From: an uncultured Bacillota bacterium
GTDB lineage: Bacteria > Bacillota > Clostridia > Christensenellales > QAND01
Length of the DNA: 14,167 nt
Reading direction: 5' to 3'
Assembly (NCBI GenBank): GCA_905208455.1
Contig: CAJLPK010000042.1
Location: forward strand, 1-14,167
This document shows, one piece after another, positions 6,749-13,710 of this stretch; within the stretch, counting starts at the first letter, position 1, and every line of letters starts with the position of its first letter. The translations under genes were made by a program, and so were the position numbers. The notes below the pieces were generated by a model, which ran no database searches, was not told where the DNA came from, and saw only the letters and a program-made list of their open reading frames with translations.

Positions 6749-7183
6749 TTACAGGCGCACGGTGCCTTTTTTCAGGATGATGTTGGCAAACAGCGAGGTT
6801 TCGCTGGTCGCTACGATGGCATAGGCGTGCTTGGCGCGTTCGTAAAAATCAAACCGCTCCATATATTCAAAATCGTTGTATGGTTCTCCGCTTTCGTCCA
6901 AAATCCGGCGGTATTCCGCCCAAATCGGCGGCGTTTGGTCAAACTTGCCGGGCACCACCTTCATCAGCGTGGCGGGATGGTCCACAAAATCATCCAAGGG
7001 CAAAAGCTGCAGCACGGCCTTCAATACCTCCGGTACGCCATGCCCGTCGCAGCGGATGAGGCGGCTGGTGGAGGAGTCGGCGGGGAAATTGCCATCGGCA
7101 ATGATGATTTCATCCCCATGCCCCATATTGGCCAGCACGTACAAAAGGTCAGGGGAAAGAATGGGGGGAATGTTTTTCAGCAT
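6749..7183 (-). CDS. fucU: L-fucose mutarotase family protein (RbsD/FucU)
   Basis: This 144-residue protein belongs to the RbsD/FucU family of sugar mutarotases, cytoplasmic enzymes that interconvert the alpha and beta anomers of fucose or ribose. The N-terminus MLKNIPPILSPDLLYVLANMGHGDEIIIAD carries the catalytic His22 in MGHGDEI, followed by the GNFPADS loop (31-37). The C-terminal signature ERFDFYERAKHAYAIVATSE... ending NIILKKG (134-140) favours FucU over RbsD, which is shorter and ends differently. GAAGG lies 7 bases before the ATG. No fucose isomerase, kinase or transporter is adjacent, so the true sugar is open. It is divergent from the ger operon across a 151-base region, has its own promoter (7229-7257), and ends at the terminator at 6704-6739. 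Family is secure; fucose specificity is inferred. Confidence 0.93.
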   Translation of the reverse strand: MLKNIPPILSPDLLYVLANMGHGDEIIIADGNFPADSSTSRLIRCDGHGVPEVLKAVLQLLPLDDFVDHPATLMKVVPGKFDQTPPIWAEYRRILDESGEPYNDFEYMERFDFYERAKHAYAIVATSETSLFANIILKKGTVRL

Positions 7184-7202
7184 ACGAATACCTTCTTTCT
7201 TG

Positions 7203-7217
7203 CAGGGGATGCCCCTG
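7203..7217. repeat. Palindrome in the fucU leader, possible operator
   Basis: CAGGGG (7203-7208) and CCCCTG (7212-7217) form a perfect 6-bp inverted repeat with a 3-base centre. It lies between the fucU -10 box and its ribosome binding site, at or just after the transcription start, a usual place for a repressor operator. On the plus strand it is followed by a T-run (7220-7227), so it could also stop antisense transcription. Confidence 0.4.
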
Positions 7218-7228
7218 TTGTTTTTTTC

Positions 7229-7257
7229 ATTATACCATGGGTAGAGGACAGGCCCAA
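7229..7257 (-). promoter_or_regulatory. Predicted promoter of fucU, extended -10
   Basis: On the minus strand TTGGGC (7252-7257) and a perfect TATAAT (7229-7234) are 17 bases apart. The bases TGG just before the -10 give an extended -10 (TGn), which compensates for the weak -35. Transcription would start near 7222. Confidence 0.7.
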
Positions 7258-7269
7258 CAAAATGTTTTT

Positions 7270-7300
7270 TGAGTAAAGGCCGTAGCCGGCGGACATACTA
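7270..7300 (+). promoter_or_regulatory. Predicted sigma-G (forespore) promoter of the ger operon
   Basis: CATACTA (7294-7300) is an exact match to the -10 consensus of forespore sigma factor G. TGAGTA (7270-7275) matches the -35 consensus TGAATA at five of six positions, with an 18-base spacer, within the known 17-18 range. It lies 35 bases upstream of the gerA-type start. In Bacillus, germinant receptor operons are transcribed by sigma-G, so position and sequence agree. Recognition by the related sigma-F cannot be excluded. Confidence 0.75.
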
Positions 7301-7334
7301 GCATGTAGAAATTGTCAATGTCAGGAGCGGTTGC

Positions 7335-8906
7335 ATGTTATCCTATCTGAAAAAAATATTGTCGTATGATCCGCCGGAGCCGTTTGTGCTGGGGGAAAGC
7401 CCGGAAGAGCAGCACGAAGCGCCGCAGGAATCCCACCGACGCGCCAAGGACCAAAAGGCGCAGTACCCGCCCTTTACGCTTTCCAAAAAGCTGGAGGATA
7501 TGCAGGCGCAGATCCGCCGCATTTTCGGCAATGGGCAGAACGACGACCTAATCCTGCGCATTTTCAAGGCGGGAGAAAAACGGGTGTTTTTAGCGCTGAT
7601 GGACGGGCTGACCAATAAGGATATGACGGGGGAGATCGTCATGCGGCCCTTGATGACCAGCGGGTGCACCTCTTTGACGCAGGCGCTGGAGGAGGTCGTG
7701 CCGCTCAACGGCGTCAAGGAGGAGACAGACCCCTCCGTGGTGGTGGACGGCATTGTCAACGGGCTGATTTTTTTCATCGTGGAGGGAGAAAAGAAATTTG
7801 CCATGCTGGATGTGCGCATGACAGAGCGCCGCAGCGTATCCACCCCGCAGAATGAAAAGGTCGTGCATGGCCCGCACCAGGGATTTGTGGAGGATATCCG
7901 CGCCAATGTCAACCTGGTGCGCAACATCGCGCGCACCCCGGACCTTTGCACCAAATTCATTCCCATCGGCGGAGACAACGGCCTGCGCGGCGCGCTGCTG
8001 TACCGCGAGGGCATGGTGGACCCAAAGCTATTGGCCAAGGTCAAGCAAAAGCTGCTGGAGGCGCAAAAGCAAAAAGGCTTTGTATTAGGCGAATACTCGG
8101 TAGCGCGCATTTTTGAGAGAAGAAAATACAGCCTGTTTCCCCAAGCGCTGCAAACCGAGCGGCCGGACCGGACAGCGGCGTTTGTCATGCAGGGGCACAT
8201 CGCGCTGATCTGTGACGGCGCGCCGTATGCGCTGGTGGTGCCCATCACGTTTTTCGGCCTGATGCATACCAGCGAGGATCATTACCTGCGCCCTGCCGTG
8301 GCGACCACAGAGCGCCTTGTGCGTGTGCTGGCGATGATGATTACCGTCTTGCTGCCGGGGCTGTATATCGCCTTGGTCACCTTTCATCAGGAGGTGCTGC
8401 CCACAGCGTTTATGATCTCTACCTTAACGCTGCGGAAAATGGTAGGGCTGCCGGTGGTAGCGGAAATTGTGCTGACGACGGTTCTGTTTGAACTGGTGCG
8501 CGAAGCCTCCATCCGTGTGCAGGGCGGCATCAACCAGCAGCTGGGCATTGTAGGCGGCATTGTGCTGGGCGAGGCGCTTGTGATGAGCAATGTGGTCAGC
8601 CCTGTGGTGCTCATTGTCATTGCGCTGACGGTGCTGAGCAGCTTTGCCATCCCCGATTACGGGCTGCAGATGGCGCTGTATATCCTGCGCTTTGCGTTTC
8701 TGGCGCTGGGCGCGGTAGCGGGGCTGATCGGCATTGCAGCAGGATGGGCGGTGCTGATGGCGTATCTTTGCACGCTGGATTCCTTCGGCGTCCCCTTCTT
8801 TGCCGCCTTTGCGCCGGCGACCAGGCATGCGACCGATCTGATCTTCAAGGGAAGGAAAAAACAGCAGGATGCGCCGGATGCTGTGAATATGGGGCAGCGG
8901 CGATGA
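7335..8906 (+). CDS. gerKA: Spore germination protein, GerA/KA family (receptor A subunit)
   Basis: This 523-residue A subunit of a germinant receptor should sit in the spore inner membrane. The N-terminal part (about 1-285) is a soluble two-lobed cytoplasmic domain with the family hallmark EKVVHGPHQGFVEDIRANVNLVR near 174-196. The C-terminal part has about five hydrophobic helices between 292 and 485, including the hallmark FELVREASIRVQ (385-396) followed by GIVGGIVLGEALV (404-416) and SPVVLIVIALTVLSSFAIP (422-440). A soluble tail of about 25 residues follows. AGGAG (7323-7327) lies 7 bases before the ATG. The residues 10-45 are a hydrophilic, low-complexity lead-in, as in many homologues. 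The stop overlaps the gerB-type start by ATGA. It should be made in the forespore from the promoter at 7270-7300. The nutrient sensed is unknown; the symbol denotes family only, not a specific orthologue. Confidence 0.95.
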   Translation: MLSYLKKILSYDPPEPFVLGESPEEQHEAPQESHRRAKDQKAQYPPFTLSKKLEDMQAQIRRIFGNGQNDDLILRIFKAGEKRVFLALMDGLTNKDMTGEIVMRPLMTSGCTSLTQALEEVVPLNGVKEETDPSVVVDGIVNGLIFFIVEGEKKFAMLDVRMTERRSVSTPQNEKVVHGPHQGFVEDIRANVNLVRNIARTPDLCTKFIPIGGDNGLRGALLYREGMVDPKLLAKVKQKLLEAQKQKGFVLGEYSVARIFERRKYSLFPQALQTERPDRTAAFVMQGHIALICDGAPYALVVPITFFGLMHTSEDHYLRPAVATTERLVRVLAMMITVLLPGLYIALVTFHQEVLPTAFMISTLTLRKMVGLPVVAEIVLTTVLFELVREASIRVQGGINQQLGIVGGIVLGEALVMSNVVSPVVLIVIALTVLSSFAIPDYGLQMALYILRFAFLALGAVAGLIGIAAGWAVLMAYLCTLDSFGVPFFAAFAPATRHATDLIFKGRKKQQDAPDAVNMGQRR

Positions 8907-9967
8907 AAGGAAGGATTGGTGCAAAAGAGATATGGGCCAGCGTGCTGGTGAGCCTGATCGGGCGGCTGGTGTTTTTGGACCCCGTGACATTTGTAAGCCA
9001 GCCGGGACAGAGCGCCTGGATGATGCCGCTGATTGCGCTGCCCGTGGGCCTGTTGATGCTGCTTTTGGCGAAAAAGCTCAGCGTGTACGGCGGGCCGACT
9101 GCCTGTATACAGCGCATATTTGGAAAGGGCCTGGGCCGTGCCGTCATCGTGCTGTGGGGCGTTTGGCTGACAATGCTGATGGCTATCTCAGTGGGAAAGA
9201 TGATCTCGGTTACACGGTATTATTTTTTCCCGCTGACGGATATTTCCCAAACGGCGCTGCTGTACGTGGCGCCAATGTGCCTGATCGCCTTTGGCGGCGC
9301 GGTTTGCATCGCGCGCTCGGCGCGGCTGGTCTGGGGCATCCCCTTCATCGCGCTGCTGGTGCTGGTGGGGGCCAATTTGCCGAATATGGATTGGAGCAAC
9401 GTAAGCCCCGTGCTGGGTGCGGGCCTGGGGAGCACGGTACGGGCGGGGCTGATGCTGTCCACCGCGTTTTGGACGGTGCTGTGCGTGTGGTTTTGGAGCC
9501 AGGAAACGCAGATGCAAAGGCCCACCGTGAGAGCCAGCCTCTGGGCGCTGGTATTCAGCTCTGTGCTGCTCAGCGCCATCATGCTGTGCATGACGGCATC
9601 CATGGGCACCAGCGCGTACCAAAACACGGTATCGCCGCTGTATACCATTGCCTCCAACATAGACCTGGGGCGTTTTTTGCAAAGGCTGGGCCCGCTGTTT
9701 TTCTTCTGCTGGTCTATCAGCACCTTTGTATCCGGCGCCTTTGCCCTGCAGATCGCTTCGCAGGGCATTGGGCAGGTGATAGGGGCCAGGGACCAGCGCC
9801 CCATCATCGCGGGGCTGTCCGCCCTGATTTTGATTGTGTCGATACTCATGATCCATGGAGCGCTGGCGATGACAGCCAATTACCTGGTGGCGTTCAGCGC
9901 CGTGATAACGCCGGGGCTGCTGGCCATTCTATGGCTGGTGGCTAAAATTCGGAGGTTGGAGCCATGA
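8903..9967 (+). CDS. gerKB: Spore germination permease, GerB/KB family (receptor B subunit)
   Basis: This 354-residue integral membrane protein, about ten helices, belongs to the APC-superfamily spore permeases that form the nutrient-binding B subunit of germinant receptors. It starts MKGRIGAKEIWASVLVSLIG, with the usual small-residue first helix region. The hallmark PGQSAWMMPLIALPVGLLM (34-52) is typical of the family. Length is in the usual 350-370 range. The start is fixed by the ATGA overlap with the A-subunit stop; only a weak GGGG lies upstream, so translation is probably coupled. The 3' end overlaps the C subunit by ATGA. Receptor assembly needs all three subunits in characterised Bacillus systems, so co-expression fits. 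The ligand cannot be deduced from the sequence. Confidence is high for the family, low for specificity. Confidence 0.93.
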   Translation: MKGRIGAKEIWASVLVSLIGRLVFLDPVTFVSQPGQSAWMMPLIALPVGLLMLLLAKKLSVYGGPTACIQRIFGKGLGRAVIVLWGVWLTMLMAISVGKMISVTRYYFFPLTDISQTALLYVAPMCLIAFGGAVCIARSARLVWGIPFIALLVLVGANLPNMDWSNVSPVLGAGLGSTVRAGLMLSTAFWTVLCVWFWSQETQMQRPTVRASLWALVFSSVLLSAIMLCMTASMGTSAYQNTVSPLYTIASNIDLGRFLQRLGPLFFFCWSISTFVSGAFALQIASQGIGQVIGARDQRPIIAGLSALILIVSILMIHGALAMTANYLVAFSAVITPGLLAILWLVAKIRRLEP

Positions 9968-11148
9968 AAAAAGGGATCGCATTGTTGCTTTGCCTGCTGT
10001 TGGCGGCAGGCATGCTGACCGGCTGTGCGGATGCCAAGGAAATTGATGATACGTCCTTTATTCTTTCCCTAGGCGTGGACAAGGGCACGGAAAAGACCTA
10101 TGAGATCTCCTTTCAGCTTCCGGTGCTGGCAGAGGAGGATTCGCCCGCCTTCCGCACCATCGTATGCCAGGCGGAGGGGCTGTCGGATGCGGTGGCCCTG
10201 CTCAACGCAAACACACCGTACCGCGTGGATTTTACCCATCTGAATTTTTTGGTGATCGGGCGCGAACTGGCGGAAGAGGGCGTCAGCCAGATCATAGACC
10301 CTATGATGCGCATGCCGCAGGTGCGCAAGGGGGCCATGGTCATCGTGGCGCAGGATACGGCGAAAAAGTTTGTGCAGTCCCTGCAAAGCGACGAGGACCT
10401 AAACTTGATGCAGCTGCAGCAAAGCATCATCAGCGAGGCGGGCGACAGCGGGATCTTCCCGAATTATACGCTGGATATGTTTTACGATTCGCTGTATGAG
10501 CAGCGCGGCGCTGCCGTTGTGGCGCTGGGCATGCAGAGCGAGGAGGCCAAGCAGCCCAACAGCGGCTCCGCCATTTCCGAGCTGCCCGGCTATACCATGG
10601 TGGACAGCAGCATCAAAAGCGAGCTGATCGGATCCGCCGTGTTTTATGATGACCGGATGGTGGGCACGCTGACAGGGGAGCAGACCCGTGTATGGTGCAT
10701 GGCGACCGGGCAGTTCGGGCATGGGGAGATCAGCCTGCCCAACCCCTTTGGGGAAGGGATGCTGACGCTGGAATTAAAGCAGGCAGGCCCTGTAAAGACA
10801 ACGGTAAACACCGAGGGCGAAATCCCCAGCGCGCAAATCGAAGTGCCGCTGAACGCCTTTTTGGTGGCGTATGCAGGCACGGAAAATTATGAGACGCTGG
10901 CCAAAAAAGAGGAGATTGCGGCCTATGTGCAGCAGCGCCTGCAGGAGGATCTCACAGAGCTCAGCGCAGCGTTTGAAGCATGGGGCGTAGATGGATACAG
11001 CGTGGGAAGGGCAGCTGCGAAAAACTTCAAAACACAGCAGGCATGGACGGCATATCAATGGCCGGAAAAAAGAAAACAATTACAGGTGACGGTAACGCCC
11101 AGCGTATACGTAGCGCTGTACCGTCCGGCGTTAGGAGAGGAACGATGA
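9964..11148 (+). CDS. gerKC: Ger(x)C family germination lipoprotein (receptor C subunit)
   Basis: This 394-residue lipoprotein subunit completes the receptor. The signal peptide MKKGIALLLCLLLAAGM ends in the lipobox LTGC with lipidated Cys21, and the mature protein opens ADAKEIDDTSFILSLGVDKG, the typical Ger(x)C start (REID...VLGLGID). Conserved-looking features follow: VDFTHLNFLVIGRELAEEGV (79-98, including the HL-x-x-L/I-G element) and MMRMPQVRKGAMVIVAQDTA (114-133). The C-terminal domain with ELKQAGPVKTTVN and the closing amphipathic region belong to the same family. GGAGG (9951-9955) lies 8 bases before the ATG. The mature protein should lie on the outer face of the spore inner membrane. 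The stop overlaps the following small membrane gene by ATGA. Length is normal. Identification is firm. Confidence 0.94.
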   Translation: MKKGIALLLCLLLAAGMLTGCADAKEIDDTSFILSLGVDKGTEKTYEISFQLPVLAEEDSPAFRTIVCQAEGLSDAVALLNANTPYRVDFTHLNFLVIGRELAEEGVSQIIDPMMRMPQVRKGAMVIVAQDTAKKFVQSLQSDEDLNLMQLQQSIISEAGDSGIFPNYTLDMFYDSLYEQRGAAVVALGMQSEEAKQPNSGSAISELPGYTMVDSSIKSELIGSAVFYDDRMVGTLTGEQTRVWCMATGQFGHGEISLPNPFGEGMLTLELKQAGPVKTTVNTEGEIPSAQIEVPLNAFLVAYAGTENYETLAKKEEIAAYVQQRLQEDLTELSAAFEAWGVDGYSVGRAAAKNFKTQQAWTAYQWPEKRKQLQVTVTPSVYVALYRPALGEER

Positions 11149-11297
11149 TCGCGGTTTTGGTCAGCTTAGGAATGATCGGGTATTGCGGCGGGTACGCAGT
11201 TAGGCAATTTCGGATGAAAAATCCCGGGGCAGGATGGATACTTACGGCCTTGTGCCTGGCGGATGCAGCGCTGCTGGCCTGGATGATCATGCTGTGA
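11145..11297 (+). CDS. Small two-helix membrane protein, fourth gene of the ger operon
   Basis: This 50-residue protein is very likely a real gene because its ATG forms an ATGA overlap with the C-subunit stop and a strong AGGAGAGG site (11133-11140) lies 4 bases before it. It is followed directly by the operon terminator (11308-11332). It has two hydrophobic segments, residues 1-18 and 30-50, joined by a short basic loop (RQFRMKN, 20-26). Known: some Bacillus germinant receptor operons carry an additional small D gene encoding a two-helix membrane protein that modulates receptor function. Inference: this is the same kind of accessory subunit in a clostridial operon. No sequence family is recognised, so no function is assigned beyond this analogy. 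Automated annotation often misses genes this short. Confidence 0.75.
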   Translation: MIAVLVSLGMIGYCGGYAVRQFRMKNPGAGWILTALCLADAALLAWMIML

Positions 11298-11307
11298 GCG
11301 TGGAAAG

Positions 11308-11332
11308 AGCGGAGGAACCCCTCCGCTTTTTT
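11308..11332 (+). terminator. Rho-independent terminator of the ger operon
   Basis: A perfect 8-bp stem AGCGGAGG (11308-11315) / CCTCCGCT (11320-11327) with loop AACC is followed by six T (11327-11332). It begins 11 bases after the stop of the fourth ger-operon gene, which supports that gene being the last of the operon. Confidence 0.92.
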
Positions 11333-11497
11333 GCTTATGGACAAAATGCGCCGCTTATTTTTGCCAGCCGGCAAATAGGAGCAAACAGCCCGGGGAAAGG
11401 ACCGGGCGGCAAGGAGGCTTCGACAGATTTCCCCGGCAATGGACAAACGGATGCTATGAAAAGTTTTAGTGAAATGCAAGATTTCGGTGCGCGGCGG

Positions 11498-11526
11498 TTA
11501 ATAAAACGGGGGATTTATGTTACAAT
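11498..11526 (+). promoter_or_regulatory. Predicted promoter of the cda operon, extended -10
   Basis: TTAATA (11498-11503) and TACAAT (11521-11526) are 17 bases apart, with TGT just before the -10 giving an extended TGn element. It lies 34 bases before the ATG of the small first gene and, as no terminator follows until 13672, should drive all three genes. The stretch 11333-11497 upstream of it contains no gene I can support. Confidence 0.7.
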
Positions 11527-11559
11527 GGAAAAGCATAAAAGAGAAAGGGGCGTTTGGAG

Positions 11560-11799
11560 ATGAGCGATAAAGACATAAACAAGGAGAGCAGCTCCCAGGT
11601 GATAGAGCATACCGAAACTTCAAAGCAAACCGAACAGATGCGGAAAAAACTGGATGAAATGGGCGCGGCCCTTTTGAAAGAGGGAAAGCCGCTCAACGAT
11701 CCTGCGCTGTTTAAGCAGGCCAACCTTGTCAAAGCCTCGTTAGACGAGGGCAAGCTGGGCGCCGTAGAGCGGGCCGTACAGGAGGAAGAACAGGACTAA
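11560..11799 (+). CDS. Small charged protein of unknown function leading the cda operon
   Basis: I do not recognise this 79-residue protein. It is hydrophilic and charged (about 30 % Asp, Glu, Lys and Arg), without signal peptide or membrane helix, and should be cytoplasmic. The first 20 residues are polar and probably disordered (KDINKESSSQV). Residues 22-42 and 52-76 are likely helices (QMRKKLDEMGAALLKEG; FKQANLVKASLDEGKLGAVE), separated by a proline hinge PLNDPA (44-49), suggesting a helical hairpin. AAAGGGG (11544-11550) lies about 9 bases before the ATG. It is first in a transcription unit with cdaA only 33 bases downstream and no terminator between. A link to c-di-AMP is therefore possible but purely contextual. 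It might equally be an unrelated small protein. Coding is supported by a good start site and an own promoter. Confidence 0.75.
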   Translation: MSDKDINKESSSQVIEHTETSKQTEQMRKKLDEMGAALLKEGKPLNDPALFKQANLVKASLDEGKLGAVERAVQEEEQD

Positions 11800-11832
11800 C
11801 CAAGAATTGCCCTAGGCAGAGGAGATGACAAC

Positions 11833-12669
11833 GTGCAGACTTTTTTTGACGGCATATTGGCCAGCATATCCCGGTTTGATTTGATCGATGCGCTGGACAT
11901 CCTGCTCGTGGCTGTCATGATCTACTACCTATTAAAGCTGGCCAGCCGCAGCAGGGCGATGCAGGTTTTGAAGGGCATCGGCCTGGTTTTCGTTGCATCG
12001 AGGCTGACAGAGCTGTTTCGGCTTCAGGCTGTCACTTGGATATTCAACTATTTGATCAATGCAGGCGCGCTGGTGCTCATTGTGCTGTTTCAGCCGGAAA
12101 TACGCCGGGGGCTGGAGCAGATCGGGCGCGGCAAGTTTTTGGATTCCCTTCAGACCCACGAGGGGATGGAGACCAGCGGAGAGCTGATCCGCGCCATGCT
12201 GAATATGAGCAAGCAGCATGTAGGCGCCCTGATTGCCATTCAGCGGAAGGTAGCGCTGGGGGATATCATTGAGACAGGCACACAGATCAACGGGCGCGTA
12301 TCTGCGCCGCTGATCGAAACGATTTTTAAGACGGGGACGGCGCTGCATGACGGCGCGATGATCATAGAGGGCGATACCATCCTGGCGGCCAGCTGCTTTC
12401 TGCCGCTGACCAGCCGGCAGGACCTGCCGCAGGAGCTGGGGACCCGCCACAGGGCCGGCATCGGCCTGTCTGAAATATCCGATGCGGTGGTGTTCATCGT
12501 TTCGGAGGAAACGGGGCAGATCTCCGCAGTGGTAGAGGGGCGGCTGATCCGCAACCTTTCCGCAGGCGGCATCCGCCGGCTGCTGTTCGGCGGAGAGGAG
12601 GCCAAGGACGGCACGGAAAGAAACCGCATTTTTGCTAAGATGAAACATCGGAGGAAAAAACCGCAATGA
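11833..12669 (+). CDS. cdaA: Diadenylate cyclase CdaA (membrane-bound c-di-AMP synthase)
   Basis: This 278-residue enzyme makes cyclic di-AMP from two ATP, at the membrane. Three hydrophobic helices lie at about 18-36, 46-60 and 68-88. The DAC catalytic domain (about 100-260) carries LHDGAM with the DGA motif at 173-175 and GTRHRAGIG with the RHR motif at 205-207, both needed for ATP binding and catalysis in this family. The linker block LFQPEIRRGLEQIGRG (85-100) is a CdaA hallmark. Length is typical (about 270). The start is a GTG at 11833, chosen because GAGGAG (11819-11824) sits 8 bases upstream; the ATG at 11825 is out of frame. The stop overlaps cdaR by ATGA. c-di-AMP controls potassium and osmolyte transport and is essential in many Firmicutes. 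Key residues are intact, so it should be active. Confidence 0.97.
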   Translation: MQTFFDGILASISRFDLIDALDILLVAVMIYYLLKLASRSRAMQVLKGIGLVFVASRLTELFRLQAVTWIFNYLINAGALVLIVLFQPEIRRGLEQIGRGKFLDSLQTHEGMETSGELIRAMLNMSKQHVGALIAIQRKVALGDIIETGTQINGRVSAPLIETIFKTGTALHDGAMIIEGDTILAASCFLPLTSRQDLPQELGTRHRAGIGLSEISDAVVFIVSEETGQISAVVEGRLIRNLSAGGIRRLLFGGEEAKDGTERNRIFAKMKHRRKKPQ

Positions 12670-13646
12670 ACTCCGTGATACAAAAATTAAAACACAATAC
12701 CTGGCTGAAGATCATTGCGCTGTTCTTTGCTGTTTTGCTGTGGAGCTATGTGATTTCCGCCACAGACCCGACCCGCCTGCGCAATGTCAAGGATATTGCC
12801 ATCCAGGCCAATGGCTATGAGCAGCTGGAGGCTTCCGGCCTGGTGGTACGCGGCGATTTCAACGATGTATTCGGCAAGGCGACGGTCGGCGTGGAGGCGC
12901 GCGTTAGCGAAATGGGCCAGTTGACCAACCAAACCGTGACGGTTACGGCGGATCTGACGAAAATCAAGGCCAAGGGCACATACGACATCCATCTGACCGC
13001 GACGACCCCAACGGGCGAGGTGGCGCGCATAGAGCCGTCTACCATCCAGGTGGAGGTGGATGAATTGATTTCCAATACCGTGCCTGTTTCGGTGGAATAC
13101 CAGGGCGAGCTGGCGGCAGACCTTTACCACGAGGAGCCGGAGCTCAGCCAGAAAACCATTCAGATCACAGGGGCCAAGACCGATGTGGAGCGGGTCAGCA
13201 AAGGCGTATGCGTGATGGATCTGTCCAAGGTCACTGAATCGGTAGAGCAGTCGTATACCGTAGAGCTGCGCGACGCGGACGGCAGCGCAGTCACGGACGG
13301 CACCTTTGTCGGCGAGCTGCCTTCCATCATGGTGAATATGGAGATTAAATCGCAAAAGACCGTGCCCATTGATGTATCGGCCAGCGCCTGCTTTGAGGAC
13401 GCAGGGGATATTGCAGACGGCAAACAGATCCAGGCCGTATACAGTACGCCCTCCCAGGTGACGCTGGTGGGGGATAAGGCTGTGCTGGAGGATGTTACCA
13501 AGGTGACCATCAAAAAGATACGGCTCCGCGGCATCAGCCAAACGACGAGCTTTGATGTGGAGCTGTCGCTGCCAAGCGGCGTGACGCTCATCACCACGGA
13601 CAAAATACAGCTGACCGTAGAGCTCATCGACGTGCCGGGAGGATAA
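12666..13646 (+). CDS. cdaR: CdaA regulator CdaR (YbbR-domain protein)
   Basis: This 326-residue membrane-anchored protein is the YbbR-type partner that controls CdaA. A single hydrophobic anchor (about 13-33, LKIIALFFAVLLWSYV) follows a short basic N-terminus KLKHNTW, placing the rest outside the cell. The outer part is built of repeated YbbR domains: each has a 'T-v-x-v...Vpv-x-V' strand pattern, with visible repeats such as ITGAKTDVERVSKGVCVMDL (about 166-185) and VTLVGDKAVLEDVTKVTIKKI near 262-282. Three full or partial domains fit the length, where B. subtilis CdaR has four. GGAGG (12650-12654) lies 11 bases before the ATG, which overlaps the cdaA stop. The usual next gene, glmM, is replaced by an FAD-dependent dehydrogenase here. 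A terminator follows at 13672-13697. The identification is firm through domain and context. Confidence 0.94.
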   Translation: MNSVIQKLKHNTWLKIIALFFAVLLWSYVISATDPTRLRNVKDIAIQANGYEQLEASGLVVRGDFNDVFGKATVGVEARVSEMGQLTNQTVTVTADLTKIKAKGTYDIHLTATTPTGEVARIEPSTIQVEVDELISNTVPVSVEYQGELAADLYHEEPELSQKTIQITGAKTDVERVSKGVCVMDLSKVTESVEQSYTVELRDADGSAVTDGTFVGELPSIMVNMEIKSQKTVPIDVSASACFEDAGDIADGKQIQAVYSTPSQVTLVGDKAVLEDVTKVTIKKIRLRGISQTTSFDVELSLPSGVTLITTDKIQLTVELIDVPGG

Positions 13647-13671
13647 GCGCTAAGCACAATGCACAGGACAC

Positions 13672-13697
13672 AAAGAGCCGGGAGACCGGCTCTTTTT
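13672..13697 (+). terminator. Rho-independent terminator of the cda operon
   Basis: A perfect 10-bp stem AAAGAGCCGG (13672-13681) / CCGGCTCTTT (13686-13695) with a GAGA (GNRA) tetraloop is followed by T through 13697. It sits only 13 bases before the next ATG, so it could also attenuate that gene; some readthrough is likely needed unless a promoter overlaps. Confidence 0.88.
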
Positions 13698-13710
13698 ACA
13701 GGAGGCGGCC

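Noticed and set aside
8932..9945. 337-codon plus-strand open frame inside the gerB-type gene
   Set aside because: The overlapping frame encodes a recognisable spore permease; this one is a compositional shadow.
12687..13541. 284-codon minus-strand open frame opposite cdaR
   Set aside because: It is antisense to cdaR, His/Leu/Arg-rich, with no domain or promoter.
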